Positions 24,881 through 35,424 are shown, counted from the first letter of the stretch. The stretch is DNA of 64,000 nucleotides from Acidihalobacter aeolianus (GCF_001753165.1 NZ_CP017448.1:426462-490461), one strand, 5' to 3'. Notes: generated by a model from the sequence alone, not told the origin. Translations and numbers: made by a program.

Positions 24881-25570
24881 GTGCGACGTCTGTTCGCAGC
24901 CTTCCTGTTCCTGCTGCCGCTGGCCGCGATGGCCGGCGGTCAGCAGAAAACCTTTGACGAAGGTATTGAGTACCAACTGATCAGTCCGCGGCCGACATTG
25001 CCGCTCAACGTTTCAAAGGGCAAGGTGCAGGTGGCCGAGTTCTTTTGGTATCAGTGCCCGCACTGCGCCCATCTGGAGCCAACGCTGGAACACTGGCGGC
25101 GCCACGACATGCCGGCGGACGTGGAGTTCGTGCGCGTGCCCGCGGTGCTCGCGCCCAACTGGTACTTCATGGCACGGGTCTACTACACCGCACAGTTGCT
25201 GGGTGTCGAAGCGCGTATGACGCCCATCCTGTTCAAGGCCATTCAGGCCGATGGCAGGAAAATGGAGGATCTTAAAGGCGTGGAGGCCCTGTTTGCTCGG
25301 CAGGGTGTGCCTGAGAAGCGCTTCAAGGAAGCTTTCGAATCGCTGGCGGTGTCGACCCGGGTGCGCAGAGCGATACAGCTTACGCATGAATACGGAATTA
25401 CCGGTGTACCGACCCTGGTGGTTAACGGACGATATCGGGTGGATCCAAACCGTGTCGGTAGCTACCCACGCATGCTGCGCGTGGTCGACTATCTGGTCCA
25501 CCACGTACACGATGAAAACGTGCATGCAGGTCATGCACAGCAGCATACCGACTTGAGCCGGGCCGAATGA
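24881..25570 (+). CDS. dsbA: Thiol:disulfide interchange protein DsbA
   Basis: 229 residues from a GTG with AAGGAG upstream. Signal peptide ends near AMA (about 17). The thioredoxin fold carries CPHC at 59-62, the DsbA active-site form, and the cis-Pro loop GITGVPTLVVNGRYRV. It oxidises cysteine pairs of exported proteins in the periplasm. The C-terminus has a His-rich tail (HHVHDENVHAGHAQQH) not typical of E. coli DsbA and possibly metal-binding. The stop overlaps the next start by four bases. Confidence 0.95.
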   Translation: MRRLFAAFLFLLPLAAMAGGQQKTFDEGIEYQLISPRPTLPLNVSKGKVQVAEFFWYQCPHCAHLEPTLEHWRRHDMPADVEFVRVPAVLAPNWYFMARVYYTAQLLGVEARMTPILFKAIQADGRKMEDLKGVEALFARQGVPEKRFKEAFESLAVSTRVRRAIQLTHEYGITGVPTLVVNGRYRVDPNRVGSYPRMLRVVDYLVHHVHDENVHAGHAQQHTDLSRAE

Positions 25571-26415
25571 TGTTCGACACTGGCACGATGAATAGCGTAC
25601 TCGCCAGCCCACACCCCAGCCGTCAGCTGATCCGACTGCTCAGCTACAACATACAGGTTGGCATCACCACCTCGCGTTACCGCCACTATCTCACGCACAG
25701 TTGGAAGCACGTGCTGCCCTATCCCGAGCGCATGGCCACGCTGCGCGGGATCGCGCATTTCATCTCGGATTTCGATCTGGTCGGTCTTCAGGAAATCGAT
25801 GCCGGCAGTTTGCGTACCGGCTTCGTCGACCAGGCCGAGTATCTCGCCCACACCGCGCCCTTCCCGCACTGGTACAGCCAAACCAACCGTCGCCTCGGAC
25901 ACTTCGCGCGGCATGCTCTGGGACTGATGGGACGCTTCAGCGCACATCGTGTGGTGGCGCACCGGCTGCCTGGGCCGATACCCGGTCGCGGCGCGCTGGA
26001 GGTGCATTTCGGTTCGCAGCAGGAACCCCTGGTCGTAATCCTGGTGCATCTGGCGCTGGGGCGGCGCACCCGTCGGATGCAGTTTGAGTATGTCGCCCGC
26101 CTGGCTAGCCAATACCGGCATGTGGTGGTGATGGGCGATCTCAACTGTCCGCCCGAGGCGCACGAACTGCTCGCGCTCACCCAGACCACGGATCTGCGCG
26201 TGGCCGATCACGGGGTCGCGACCTACCCGAGCTGGCGCCCCGCACAGTCCTTCGATCATATCCTGACCAGTCCGACGTTAGAGGTGCGTAGATCGCAGGC
26301 GTTCCCCGTCAACTATTCCGATCATCTACCCGTGGGACTGGAGCTGATTCTGCCTGCCGGGCTCAATCTATACCATGAGCAAGCAGACGTGCTGCCAAGG
26401 ATTGTGGAGCACTGA
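25567..26415 (+). CDS. Endonuclease/exonuclease/phosphatase-family protein
   Basis: 282 residues of the EEP (DNase I-like) fold: LLSYNIQVG at the start, LVGLQEIDAG with the metal-binding Glu, MGDLNCPPEAHEL, and FDHILTS followed by SDHLPV at the end. All catalytic blocks are present. Substrates range from nucleic acids to phospholipids, so the exact reaction cannot be told. No signal peptide is clear. It overlaps dsbA by ATGA. A homologue follows dsbA in Pseudomonas as I recall, so the link is old. Confidence 0.82.
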   Translation: MMFDTGTMNSVLASPHPSRQLIRLLSYNIQVGITTSRYRHYLTHSWKHVLPYPERMATLRGIAHFISDFDLVGLQEIDAGSLRTGFVDQAEYLAHTAPFPHWYSQTNRRLGHFARHALGLMGRFSAHRVVAHRLPGPIPGRGALEVHFGSQQEPLVVILVHLALGRRTRRMQFEYVARLASQYRHVVVMGDLNCPPEAHELLALTQTTDLRVADHGVATYPSWRPAQSFDHILTSPTLEVRRSQAFPVNYSDHLPVGLELILPAGLNLYHEQADVLPRIVEH

Positions 26416-26445
26416 GCTACACCGCCGCGAATTGAGGAGGGTGCG

Positions 26446-27324
26446 ATGGATCGTTTTCCCGTCATCATCGGCGAGGTACTGTTCGATTGTTTCGGTGCCG
26501 ACTGCACGCTCGGCGGTGCGCCGTTCAACGTGGCCTGGCATCTACAGGGTTTCGGCCTCGCACCGCGTTTTGTCAGCCGGGTTGGCGAGGATGCGCTGGG
26601 CGCCGAGGTGTTGGCACGCATGGCCGACTGGGGGATGGACTGCCGCTGGGTCGGGCGCGATGCAGATCACCCGACAGGCCGAGTCGCGGTAAGCGTCGTT
26701 GGCGGTCAGCCGAGCTACGACATTCTTCCCGCGCAGGCCTATGACTACGTCGCACCGCCCACAGCCTTGGGTGACTGTGCAGACAGCCTCTTCTATCACG
26801 GCAGTTTGGCCGCGCGTAGCGAAGTAACCCGCGCCACCCTGCTCGGGTTGCGCGCCGCCTTTGCTGGACGCGTGTTCGTCGACGTCAACCTGCGGGCGCC
26901 ATGGTGGTCGGCCGATTCACTGTGGCCGCTGCTGCTCGATGCCGCCTGGCTCAAGCTCAACGATGAGGAGGCTATGCGCCTGGTCGAGGACGGCGAAGGA
27001 AGCCACCTGGCACGCGAGCGCAGGGCCGGACAGGTCATCCTGACTCGGGGTGCCGAGGGCGCGGATGTGTATGATGGTCATGGTCACCTGCAGCATGTCA
27101 CGCCACCGGTGGTAGGCGGCTTGGTCGATACCGTGGGGGCCGGCGATGCCTTCAGTGCGGTGGTCGTGCTGGGGCTGATCGAGGGTTGGTCATGGCCACT
27201 CTTGCTCGGCCGAGCGGTGACCTTTGCTGCGCGTGTGTGCACTTGGCGCGGTGCGCTGAGTGACGACCGGACCATCTACGAGGAGATCGTACGTGAATGG
27301 AGGGGAGCCGAAACGCACGGCTGA
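26446..27324 (+). CDS. PfkB-family sugar kinase, probable fructokinase
   Basis: 292 residues of the ribokinase fold. The N-terminal substrate region reads LGGAPFNVAWHLQGFGLAPRFVSRVGEDALG (about 25-55). The catalytic signature near the end is GLVDTVGAGDAFSAVVVLGL (about 226-245), with the general-base Asp. A GAGGAGGGTG ribosome site precedes the ATG. Directly downstream are sucrose-phosphate synthase and sucrose synthase; fructose released by sucrose cleavage would be phosphorylated here, which makes fructokinase the likely activity. Start of a probable three-gene sucrose operon. Confidence 0.87.
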   Translation: MDRFPVIIGEVLFDCFGADCTLGGAPFNVAWHLQGFGLAPRFVSRVGEDALGAEVLARMADWGMDCRWVGRDADHPTGRVAVSVVGGQPSYDILPAQAYDYVAPPTALGDCADSLFYHGSLAARSEVTRATLLGLRAAFAGRVFVDVNLRAPWWSADSLWPLLLDAAWLKLNDEEAMRLVEDGEGSHLARERRAGQVILTRGAEGADVYDGHGHLQHVTPPVVGGLVDTVGAGDAFSAVVVLGLIEGWSWPLLLGRAVTFAARVCTWRGALSDDRTIYEEIVREWRGAETHG

Positions 27325-29461
27325 GCAACGCGGCTGGTATCTGATGCATATCAGCCTGCACGGCCTAGTGCGGGGCAGCGACATCGAATTAGGCAGGGAT
27401 GCCGATACCGGCGGGCAGATCCAATATGTGATCGAGCTGGCGCGTGCGCTGGCGGGCCTGGATGCGGTGGAGCGCGTCGATTTGCTGACGCGGCGAATCG
27501 ACGACCCGCGCGTGGACGACAGCTACCGCAGCGAGGAGGAGTTGCTGGGCGCGGATGGCCGTGCACGTATCGTGCGTGTTCCCTTCGGTCCCCGTCGCTA
27601 CCTGCGCAAGGAGCGCTTGTGGCCCTATCTCGACTGCTTCGTCGATCTCGCACTGCAATACGTTCGCAAGGTCGGCCGGCTGCCTGACGTGATCCACGCG
27701 CATTATGCCGATGCCGGCCAGGCGGGCGCCCGCCTGGCCGCCTTGCTCGGTGTCCCCTTTATCTTCACCGGACATTCGCTGGGACGTGAGAAACGCCGCC
27801 TGTTGATGGGACAAGGACAGCAGGAGGCGCAGATCGAGCGCCGCTATCACATCAGCCGCCGCATCGAGGCGGAGGAACATGCGCTCGATTTGGCCTCGCT
27901 GGTGGTGGCGAGCACCCGTCAGGAAGCCGAGGGGCAATACGCCCTGTATGACAATCATAAGCATCGCCGTGTCGCGGTGATCCCGCCTGGAGTCGACATT
28001 GCGCGTTTCCGCCCCGCAGGCAAGGGTGATCGTGTGGACGATTGCGGCTGCGACATCGCGCGCTTCCTGCGGCATCCGCGCCGGCCCTGGATACTCGCGC
28101 TGGCGCGTGCCGACGAACGCAAGAACCTCGCCACGCTGGTGAAGGCCTATGGCGCTCATCCGCGTCTGCGCGAACAGGCCAATCTGGTCATCGTCGCTGG
28201 CGTGCGTGAGCGTATCGGCGAGCTGGACAAGGGGGCGGCACAGGTCTGGCGCGAACTGCTCGAACTGATCGACGACTACGATCTTTACGGCCACGTGGCC
28301 TATCCCAAACAGCATGCGCCCGATCACGTGCCGTGCATCTACCGCAGCGCGGCGGCCAGCGGCGGACTGTTCGTCAACCCGGCCTGGACCGAGCCTTTCG
28401 GCCTGACCTTGATCGAGGCGGCGGCCAGCGGCCTGCCGGTGGTCGCCACCGATGATGGCGGGCCGCAGGAGATCCTGCGTCACTGCCGCAACGGCCTGCT
28501 CATCGACCCGCATGACGCCGAGGCGCTGGGCCGCAGCCTGTCGGATGCCTTGTCCGACCGCAGGCGCTGGCGCCTGTGGTCACAGCGCGGCCTGCAGGGC
28601 GTGCGCCAGCACTACACCTGGAAGGGACATGCAGAGCACTACCTGCGTGAACTGGCACGGATCTCGCGGCAGCGCCAGCGCCGACGGGTGCAGCGCAGCC
28701 GTCTGCCCACGGTCGATCGCATGCTGATCTGCGACATCGACAATACCCTGATCGGCGATCGCGAGAGTCTGGTCCGGCTGTCGCAGGTGGTTGCCGAAGC
28801 AGGTGACAGTCTGGCCTTCGGCATCGCCACCGGGCGGCGTCTGGACAGCGCAGTACGCGTGCTCAAGGAATGGGGCGCGCCGGTACCCGACGTGCTGATC
28901 ACCGCCGTGGGCAGCGAGGTGCATTACGGCACGGGCACACAGGCCGACCACGAATGGAGTCAACACATCGATTTCCGCTGGGATCGCGATGCGATCATCG
29001 AGACCTTGCGTGGACTGCCGGGCATGCGCCTGCAACCGGCCAGTGAGCAGCGTCGCCACAAGGTCAGCTATTATGCGGATCCCGTGCGCATGCCGGGGGT
29101 GCCGGCCATCCGCCGTGCGCTGCGTCGGCGGGGCGTGCACGTCAACGTGATCTATTCGCACCAGGCCTACATCGACATCCTGCCGATCCGTGCTTCCAAG
29201 GGCCTAGCGGTGCGCTTCGTCGCAGACCGCTGGGGTCTGAGCATCGACCATGTGCTAGTGGCCGGCGATTCCGGCAACGACGAAGAAATGCTGATCGGTC
29301 ACAGCCTGGGCGTGGTGGTCGGCAACCACAGCGCCGAACTGGAACGCCTCAAGGGACTCAAACGAATTTACTTTGCGCAGGCGACGCATGCGGCCGGCGT
29401 GCTTGAAGGCATCGAGCACTACCAGTTCCTGGGCAGGATCAGGCAGCCGCGCTACGACTGA
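27293..29461 (+). CDS. Sucrose-phosphate synthase fused to a sucrose-phosphatase-like HAD domain
   Basis: 722 residues from GTG 27293, placed eight bases after GAGGAG; an ATG at 27344 would cut the conserved MHISLHGLVRGSDIELGRDADTGGQ start. Residues about 12-470 are a GT-B glycosyltransferase family 4 enzyme, with FTGHSLGREKRR, IPPGVD and the donor site EPFGLTLIEAAASGLPVVATDDGGPQEI. Residues about 475-715 are an HAD-type phosphatase: DIDNTLIGD, GIATGRRLDSA, and GDSGNDEEML near the end. UDP- or ADP-glucose plus fructose 6-phosphate would give sucrose 6-phosphate, then possibly sucrose in one polypeptide. It overlaps the kinase gene by 32 bp. Confidence 0.92.
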   Translation: MNGGEPKRTAEQRGWYLMHISLHGLVRGSDIELGRDADTGGQIQYVIELARALAGLDAVERVDLLTRRIDDPRVDDSYRSEEELLGADGRARIVRVPFGPRRYLRKERLWPYLDCFVDLALQYVRKVGRLPDVIHAHYADAGQAGARLAALLGVPFIFTGHSLGREKRRLLMGQGQQEAQIERRYHISRRIEAEEHALDLASLVVASTRQEAEGQYALYDNHKHRRVAVIPPGVDIARFRPAGKGDRVDDCGCDIARFLRHPRRPWILALARADERKNLATLVKAYGAHPRLREQANLVIVAGVRERIGELDKGAAQVWRELLELIDDYDLYGHVAYPKQHAPDHVPCIYRSAAASGGLFVNPAWTEPFGLTLIEAAASGLPVVATDDGGPQEILRHCRNGLLIDPHDAEALGRSLSDALSDRRRWRLWSQRGLQGVRQHYTWKGHAEHYLRELARISRQRQRRRVQRSRLPTVDRMLICDIDNTLIGDRESLVRLSQVVAEAGDSLAFGIATGRRLDSAVRVLKEWGAPVPDVLITAVGSEVHYGTGTQADHEWSQHIDFRWDRDAIIETLRGLPGMRLQPASEQRRHKVSYYADPVRMPGVPAIRRALRRRGVHVNVIYSHQAYIDILPIRASKGLAVRFVADRWGLSIDHVLVAGDSGNDEEMLIGHSLGVVVGNHSAELERLKGLKRIYFAQATHAAGVLEGIEHYQFLGRIRQPRYD

Positions 29462-29500
29462 ACAGTGCTGGCGACCTGCCGCCAAAATCGAGGAGATCCT

Positions 29501-31918
29501 ATGTCGGAAGACGTGACGGACGGCGCCATCGGCGAACTGCAGGAATATGCCGAGGTGCACCGAGAAACCCTCTATCTGCTGCTGCGCGAACTGTTGGCCG
29601 ATACACGACGACACTGGTTGCGCAGCGACCTGTGGGATCACTACCAGCGTTTTCTCGAGAAACACGGAGAGTTGCCCCGCGATGGCACCCTGACCCGCTT
29701 CATCGCCGATGCGGAGGAGGCGGTGACCGACGCGCCCTGGCTGAGCTTTTCCGTACGTCCGCGGGTGGGTTTTCGCTACTACCTGCGCATCAACGCCGAA
29801 TCCCTGCACATTGAGGAGCTCGACGTGTCGGAGTTTCTTGCCTACCAGGAACGCATGGTGCTGGGCCAGCCAGAACTGCCCTGGCAGCTCGAATTCGACA
29901 TCACCCCCTTCAATCGCGAATTCCCACGCATGGCGGAGTCGCGCTCCATCGGCCGCGGGGTGGAGTTTCTCAATCGACGCCTGTCCAGCCAGTTGTTTCA
30001 GGAATCCGGACGGCGAGCGCAGAGCCTGCTGGACTTCCTGCGCGTGCACGCCTACCGCGGCCAGCAGCTCATGCTGGGCGAGCATCTGCGCGACGTCGCC
30101 GCCCTGCGTTCGGCACTGCGCCGCGCGGAGCGCCAGCTCGGACAGCTCGCCCCGGACACGCCCTGGGCCGATCTGGCCCCGGAACTCAAGCGTCTGGGAT
30201 TCGAGCCGGGCTGGGGGCGCGATGCGGCGCGGGTGCTGGAAACCGTGCGTCTGCTCTCCGATATCCTGGAAGCGCCCGACCCAGCCGTGCTAGAACGCTT
30301 TCTGGCGCGCGTACCGATGATCTTCAACCTGATCATCCTCTCGCCGCACGGTTATTTCGGCCAGGCCAACGTGCTCGGTCGGCCGGACACCGGCGGGCAG
30401 GTGGTCTACATCCTCGATCAGGTACGCGCCCTGGAACATGAGATGCGTGCGCGCCTGGAGGCCCAGGGCCTCGATATCGAGCCGAACATCGTCGTGGTCA
30501 CCCGGCTCATCCCCGAGGCCGACGGTACCACCTGCAACGAGCCCCTGGAAGCCATCTCGGGCACGCGCTCCTCACGCATCCTGCGCGTACCCTTCCGCAA
30601 CCCCGAGGGCGACGTCGTGCCGCACTGGATCTCGCGCTTCGAGGTGTGGCCCTACCTGGAACGCTTCGCGGGCGAGGTGCAGCAAGCCGTGGTCACGGAG
30701 CTGGACGGTCGGCCCGACCTCATCGTCGGCAACTATTCCGACGGCAACCTGGTCGCAACCCTGCTGGCCGACCGCATGGGCGTGACCCAGTGCAACATCG
30801 CCCACGCCCTGGAAAAGACCAAATACCTCTTTTCGGACCTGTATTGGCGCGAGAACGATGCCGAGTACCATTTCGCCACGCAGTACACGGCGGACCTGAT
30901 CGCGATGAACGCGGCCGATTTCATCGTCACCAGCACCTACCAAGAGATCGCCGGTACCGACGACAGCATCGGCCAGTATGAAAGCTACGAATCCTTCACC
31001 TTGCCGTCGCTGTACCGCGTGGTGCGCGGGATCGACGTGTTCGATCCCAAGTTCAACATCGTCTCGCCGGGGGCCGACGCCGAGGTGTACTTTCCCTACA
31101 CCGAGCAGGAACGCCGGCTCACCGGCCTGCACGACGAACTGCACGAACTCGTCTTCGGCAATCCCGAGGTTGAGGTCCGCGGGCAGTTCGCCGAACCGGA
31201 CAAGCCGCTGCTGTTCACCATGGCGCGATTGGACCACATCAAGAACATCACCGGTCTGGTGGAATGGTACGGTGCGGACGAGCGCCTGCGCGGCCAGGCC
31301 AACCTGCTGGTGATCGCAGGTCACGTCGACGCCGCCGCCTCCGACGACCGTGAAGAACAGGCGCAGATCGCACGCATGCACGAGCTGTTCGATCGTTACG
31401 GTCTGGACGGGCAGGCCCGCTGGCTGGGTGTGCGCTTGGACAAGATGCTCTCCGGCGAACTTTACCGCTTCGTCGCCGACCACCGCGGTGCCTTCGTGCA
31501 GCCGGCACTGTTCGAGGCCTTCGGGCTGACCGTGATCGAGGCCATGAGCTCGGGGCTGCCCACCTTCGCCACGCGCTACGGCGGCCCGTTGGAGATCATC
31601 GTCGACGGCGCCTCGGGATTCCATATCGATCCGAACCATGGAGACGAGGCTGCGGCCCGCATGGCCGACTTCTTCGAGCGCTGCGCCGCCGAACCGAAGT
31701 ACTGGGATCGTCTGGCGCAGGGAGCGCTGGAGCGCGTCGCCAAGCGTTACACCTGGGCGCTGTACGCGGAACGCATGATGACGCTGTCGCGCATCTACGG
31801 CTTCTGGAAGTTCGTCACCAATTTCGAGCGTGCCGAGACGCGACGCTATCTCGAAATGTTCTACGGCCTGCAGTGGCGTCCGATGGCCGCGGCAGTCGGC
31901 GGCGCGCGCGCGGACTAG
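29501..31918 (+). CDS. Sucrose synthase
   Basis: 805 residues, the length of plant and cyanobacterial enzymes. GAGGAG lies just before ATG 29501. The N-terminal regulatory half (about 1-260) includes FLEKHGELP. The GT-B half has [74 protein letters not shown] and the nucleotide-sugar site [30 protein letters not shown]. It reversibly converts sucrose and NDP to NDP-glucose and fructose. Together with the two upstream genes this makes a complete make-and-use cycle for sucrose. It overlaps the convergent regulator gene by four bases. Confidence 0.95.
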   Translation: MSEDVTDGAIGELQEYAEVHRETLYLLLRELLADTRRHWLRSDLWDHYQRFLEKHGELPRDGTLTRFIADAEEAVTDAPWLSFSVRPRVGFRYYLRINAESLHIEELDVSEFLAYQERMVLGQPELPWQLEFDITPFNREFPRMAESRSIGRGVEFLNRRLSSQLFQESGRRAQSLLDFLRVHAYRGQQLMLGEHLRDVAALRSALRRAERQLGQLAPDTPWADLAPELKRLGFEPGWGRDAARVLETVRLLSDILEAPDPAVLERFLARVPMIFNLIILSPHGYFGQANVLGRPDTGGQVVYILDQVRALEHEMRARLEAQGLDIEPNIVVVTRLIPEADGTTCNEPLEAISGTRSSRILRVPFRNPEGDVVPHWISRFEVWPYLERFAGEVQQAVVTELDGRPDLIVGNYSDGNLVATLLADRMGVTQCNIAHALEKTKYLFSDLYWRENDAEYHFATQYTADLIAMNAADFIVTSTYQEIAGTDDSIGQYESYESFTLPSLYRVVRGIDVFDPKFNIVSPGADAEVYFPYTEQERRLTGLHDELHELVFGNPEVEVRGQFAEPDKPLLFTMARLDHIKNITGLVEWYGADERLRGQANLLVIAGHVDAAASDDREEQAQIARMHELFDRYGLDGQARWLGVRLDKMLSGELYRFVADHRGAFVQPALFEAFGLTVIEAMSSGLPTFATRYGGPLEIIVDGASGFHIDPNHGDEAAARMADFFERCAAEPKYWDRLAQGALERVAKRYTWALYAERMMTLSRIYGFWKFVTNFERAETRRYLEMFYGLQWRPMAAAVGGARAD

Positions 31919-32637
31919 TCCGTCGGGTGATGATCGTGGGGTAGGATGCCGGCGCGCTCGGCCAGCCGGCGGATGTCCTCGACGATCCACTGCCCGGCGT
32001 CGTGGCGGATCAGGCCCTCGCGACGGAAACTCTGCAGAATGCGAGTCACCACCACGCGCACGCTGCCGATGAGGTGCGCCAATTCTTCCTGCGGGAGTCC
32101 TCGGAGCAGACCTGGGCGCTGCACCGGTTCGCCGGCGAGATGGGTGAGAAGCAGCCGCGCCAGGCGCGTCTGCGTGTCCTCCAGGGCAAGATCGGTCGCC
32201 AAGTCTTCCAGCACACGCAGGCGAGCGGCGACATGCCGCAGCAGCGCCCGGCGCAAGGCCGGCTGTGTCTCCAGCCATTCGTGCCAGACGCCCAACGGCG
32301 CGGACAGTGTCACCACAGACTCCAGAGCCTCACACTGCGCGTCATGCGGTTGCCCGTCGAGCAGCGCGACGAGGTCGAAACCGTCGCCGGGTGCCAGGAT
32401 TTCCAGGCTGAGCACACGTCCGCTGTCGCGTGACGCGCGGCTGATCTTCACGCGCCCTTGTTCCAGCAGATAGAAGCGTTCCGAGGTGTCGGCAGTGGTC
32501 ATCGCCGGCGATGACCCTGACCAACGTATGCGGGTCATTGCGGCCAGCATGCGTTCCACCGTCTGCTCTGGCACACCCGCGAACAACGGGGAATCGAGCA
32601 TGGTCGAGGTCATGGCTGATGCTGGGCTGTGCTTCAT
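31915..32637 (-). CDS. Crp/Fnr-family transcription regulator without cysteine cluster
   Basis: 240 residues from ATG 32637, which has AAGGTC six bases upstream; ATGs at 32613 and 32601 are alternatives. A cyclic-nucleotide-binding fold (about 15-130, [52 protein letters not shown]) is followed by a winged helix with [30 protein letters not shown]. The cAMP-binding RxS motif is not seen and there is no FNR-type cysteine set, so the signal is unknown. The recognition helix (VRVVVTR) differs from the ETLSR of the neighbouring FNR, so the two should bind different sites. Convergent with sucrose synthase. Confidence 0.82.
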   Translation of the reverse strand: MKHSPASAMTSTMLDSPLFAGVPEQTVERMLAAMTRIRWSGSSPAMTTADTSERFYLLEQGRVKISRASRDSGRVLSLEILAPGDGFDLVALLDGQPHDAQCEALESVVTLSAPLGVWHEWLETQPALRRALLRHVAARLRVLEDLATDLALEDTQTRLARLLLTHLAGEPVQRPGLLRGLPQEELAHLIGSVRVVVTRILQSFRREGLIRHDAGQWIVEDIRRLAERAGILPHDHHPTD

Positions 32638-32938
32638 TTTGACCTTACAGTCCCATGTCGGTGCAGTGTCGGTGGGGTCATGTTGATGAGTGTAACTGTT
32701 TGGTGAGTGCGATGGCCCATGGCTACTTGCGCGATAAGGCAACTGCTGTGGGAGTTGCTTTTCGCGCCTCTTTTGGTGCCGCAAGATGTGGAAGGCGGCC
32801 CGGTAATATAGCTTTCGGTCGAAGGATCGCCGCTCACGTCGCTCGATGCCCATGTGGGATATCAAACCGCGTGCCACGCGCCTGTATGGGTGCCCTTTCG
32901 ACAGTATCGAATACCGCCCAACCGTGTGTGAACAGGTC
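32638..32938. other. Promoter region between two Crp/Fnr regulators
   Basis: About 300 bp on the minus strand upstream of the first regulator and after the stop of the second. No gene or clear terminator is seen. It holds scattered short runs (TGTGGGAGTTGCTTTTCGCG) without obvious symmetry. Confidence 0.4.
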
Positions 32939-33676
32939 CTAGTTGCCTGCCAGTCCACGTAGCCTGTCTTGCTGCAGCAGCCGCACCTCACGGCCTTCCA
33001 GGGAAAGAAAGCCCTTTTTGCGCAGTCCGGCCAGCAGGCGGCTCAGCGTTTCCGTGCGCATGCCCAGATGTTTGGCGATCTCATGGCGTCCGAGCGGCAG
33101 GCGGAAGGCCGAAGGCGAATAGCCGCGCGCGTGCAGGCGGGTGGAAAGGTCCAGAAGGAAGCAGGCGAGACGCTGTTCGGCGGTCTTGGCGGAGATTTCC
33201 AGCTGGTGGCGTTGGCTGCGCGCGAGCGCTCGACTGATGTCCTGGCAAAGGCGTTCGCGTAGCACGGGATGGCCACTGGCGAGCTGGCCGAGTGATTCGC
33301 GGTTGAGTTCGCACAGGTGGGTGGTCTCGAGGGCGACGCTGGTGGTGGTGTGTAACCCGGTGTGTAGACCATCCAGACCTAGAGTGTCACCAGGGAGATG
33401 GTAGTCGCAGATGATTTCATGGCCACCATGCCAGTTGAGCGAGGTTTTCGCAGCGCCTGCATGCACGATGAAAAGTTTGCGCGTCGGTGCCCCGGCCCGG
33501 TAGATCACATCGCCGCGACGCAATGGTTTGAGCACCTTGATGTGGCCGGAGACGGCTTTGAGATGCTGGGGTTCGATGGCTGAGATCAGGCAGAGGCTGC
33601 GTAAGTGACAGTTTGGGCAGGGTGCCAAGTCAGCCCGACGTGCCAGCCAATCGCTCGTAAGGCTGCTTTCACCCAT
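32939..33676 (-). CDS. FNR-type oxygen-sensing regulator (Anr/Fnr) with complete Fe-S ligands
   Basis: 245 residues from ATG 33676, chosen because GAGGGA lies seven bases upstream and because it places the cysteines at C20, C23, C29 and C122, the same numbers I recall for the [4Fe-4S] ligands of E. coli FNR. The N-terminal motif is CPNCHLRSLC; the fourth Cys is in ALETTHLCEL. The winged helix LPLGRHEIAKHLGMRTETLSRLLAGLRKKGFL carries the E-x-x-S-R recognition pattern for TTGAT-N4-ATCAA sites. It should be active without oxygen and could control the cytochrome genes here, although no FNR box was found in front of them. Confidence 0.92.
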   Translation of the reverse strand: MGESSLTSDWLARRADLAPCPNCHLRSLCLISAIEPQHLKAVSGHIKVLKPLRRGDVIYRAGAPTRKLFIVHAGAAKTSLNWHGGHEIICDYHLPGDTLGLDGLHTGLHTTTSVALETTHLCELNRESLGQLASGHPVLRERLCQDISRALARSQRHQLEISAKTAEQRLACFLLDLSTRLHARGYSPSAFRLPLGRHEIAKHLGMRTETLSRLLAGLRKKGFLSLEGREVRLLQQDRLRGLAGN

Positions 33677-33860
33677 GGTGCGTTCCCTCAACGTTACTTG
33701 GACGCGGTTAAGATACCGATGGGGTGTTACAGGTGGTGTGATCTAGGTTACGGAATACGGGTTTTATAGTTGACAGAAGCTTGTAAAGCTATGGTGCACG
33801 AGGATTTCATAGCCACCCAGTCGGGTTTGAGTGGCGAAAGGGGGGTAAGTTCAGCCAGGC

Positions 33861-34550
33861 TTAACGCCTTGTGAAAACGAGATCCCAAACGCCATGCCCG
33901 AGCCGCTCGCCGCGGCGTTCGAACTTCGTTTGCGGGCGGTCGCCGGGGTCGGGTGCATAGGCGCCGGCGCCATGAGCGTTGGCGAAGTCCGGCGCGCCCT
34001 CCATCACATGGAGCATGTGTTCGGCGTATTCGGCCCAATCGGTCGCCAGGTGCAGGCGGCCGCCGGGAGCGAGCTTGCGCGCCACACGGGCGACGAATTC
34101 GGACTGCACCAGCCGGCGCTTGTGGTGACGCTTCTTGTGCCAGGGGTCGGGGAAGAAGATCTGCACCGTGTCGAGCGCGGCGTCGCGGATGCGCCGCTCC
34201 AGCACTTCGACCGCGTCGGCGCAGAACAGGCGCATGTTGGTCAGGCCGTCGCGCTCGACCAGCTGTAGCAGATGGCCGACGCCGGGGCGATGCACCTCGA
34301 TGCCGACGTAGTCGCGCTCAGGGTGGCGCGCGGCCTGGTCGGCCAGCGATTCGCCGTCACCGAAGCCGATTTCCAGCGTGACCGGCACCGAGCGTCTGAA
34401 CAGCTCGGGTAGCGAGAGGGGCGGGCCTTCCGCATCGAGCAGATACTGCGGGCCGAGGGTATCGAGCGCGCGCTGCTGGCCGCGGGTGAGGCGGCCCTCG
34501 CGGCGCACGAAGCTGCGGATGCGGCGGCTGGGTGTCGTCGTTTCGTTCAC
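33861..34550 (-). CDS. trmB: tRNA (guanine-N7-)-methyltransferase
   Basis: 229 residues, class I methyltransferase. SAM-binding LEIGFGDGESLADQA (about 58-72), then YVGIEVHRPGVG, and the TrmB signature FPDPWHKKRHHKRRL (about 133-147). The C-terminus TKFERRGERLGHGVWDLVF is also typical. It makes m7G46 in the tRNA variable loop using SAM. It follows thiG on the same strand by 37 bp. Confidence 0.96.
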   Translation of the reverse strand: MNETTTPSRRIRSFVRREGRLTRGQQRALDTLGPQYLLDAEGPPLSLPELFRRSVPVTLEIGFGDGESLADQAARHPERDYVGIEVHRPGVGHLLQLVERDGLTNMRLFCADAVEVLERRIRDAALDTVQIFFPDPWHKKRHHKRRLVQSEFVARVARKLAPGGRLHLATDWAEYAEHMLHVMEGAPDFANAHGAGAYAPDPGDRPQTKFERRGERLGHGVWDLVFTRR

Positions 34551-34587
34551 GGTGGGCGCTCGCCCGGGGCGGGCGCCCCGGGTGGAA

Positions 34588-35409
34588 TCAGAAGAAGGTG
34601 CCGTCGATCGGCGAGGAGGCCGAGGCGTAACGCTTGCGCGGCATGCGTCCGGCGAGGAAGGCCTCGCGCCCGGCTTCGATGGCCTTGCGCATCGCCGACG
34701 CCATCAGCACCGGTCGCTTGGCGGCGGCGATGGCCGTGTTCATCAGCACGCCGTCGCAACCGAGTTCCATGGCCACTGCCGCGTCGGAGGCTGTGCCCAC
34801 GCCGGCGTCGACGATGATCGGCACCTGGGCGTTCTCGATGATCTCGAGGATGTTGTAGGGGTTGCGGATGCCCAGCCCCGAGCCGATGGGCGCGGCCAGC
34901 GGCATCACCGCCACGCAGCCCATTTCCTCCAGGCGGCGTGCGATGATCGGGTCGTCGTTGGTGTACACCATCACCTCGAAGCCGTCGGCGATCAGCGTCT
35001 CGGCGGCGGACAGGGTTTCCAGCACGTGCGGGAACAGCGTCTTCTCGTCGCCCAGCACCTCCAGCTTCACGAGGTTGTGTCCGTCGAGCAGCTCGCGCGC
35101 CAGCCGGCAGGTGCGCACCGCCTCCTTGGCGGAATAGCAGCCGGCCGTGTTCGGCAGCAGGGTGTAGCGGTCGAGCGGGATCACGTCGAGCAGGTTGGGC
35201 TCGCCGGGGGTTTGCCCGATGTTGGTGCGCCGGATGGCGACGGTGATGATCTCTGCGCCACTGGCCTCGACCGCGTCGCGGGTCTCGGTCAGGTCCTTGT
35301 ACTTGCCGGTGCCGACCAGCAGACGCGAGGTGAACGTGCGCGAGCCGACGCGCAGCGCGTCGTCGCGCTGCGCCGTCGCGTTTCCGATGATATCGGGATT
35401 CGTGGCCAT
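34588..35409 (-). CDS. thiG: Thiazole synthase
   Basis: 273 residues of the TIM-barrel thiazole synthase: [71 protein letters not shown] with the Schiff-base Lys, and [32 protein letters not shown]. It condenses deoxyxylulose 5-phosphate, dehydroglycine and ThiS thiocarboxylate into the thiazole part of thiamine. It follows thiS after 15 bp. The N-terminus is about ten residues longer than usual. Confidence 0.96.
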   Translation of the reverse strand: MATNPDIIGNATAQRDDALRVGSRTFTSRLLVGTGKYKDLTETRDAVEASGAEIITVAIRRTNIGQTPGEPNLLDVIPLDRYTLLPNTAGCYSAKEAVRTCRLARELLDGHNLVKLEVLGDEKTLFPHVLETLSAAETLIADGFEVMVYTNDDPIIARRLEEMGCVAVMPLAAPIGSGLGIRNPYNILEIIENAQVPIIVDAGVGTASDAAVAMELGCDGVLMNTAIAAAKRPVLMASAMRKAIEAGREAFLAGRMPRKRYASASSPIDGTFF

Positions 35410-35424
35410 GATGACTTCCTGCGT

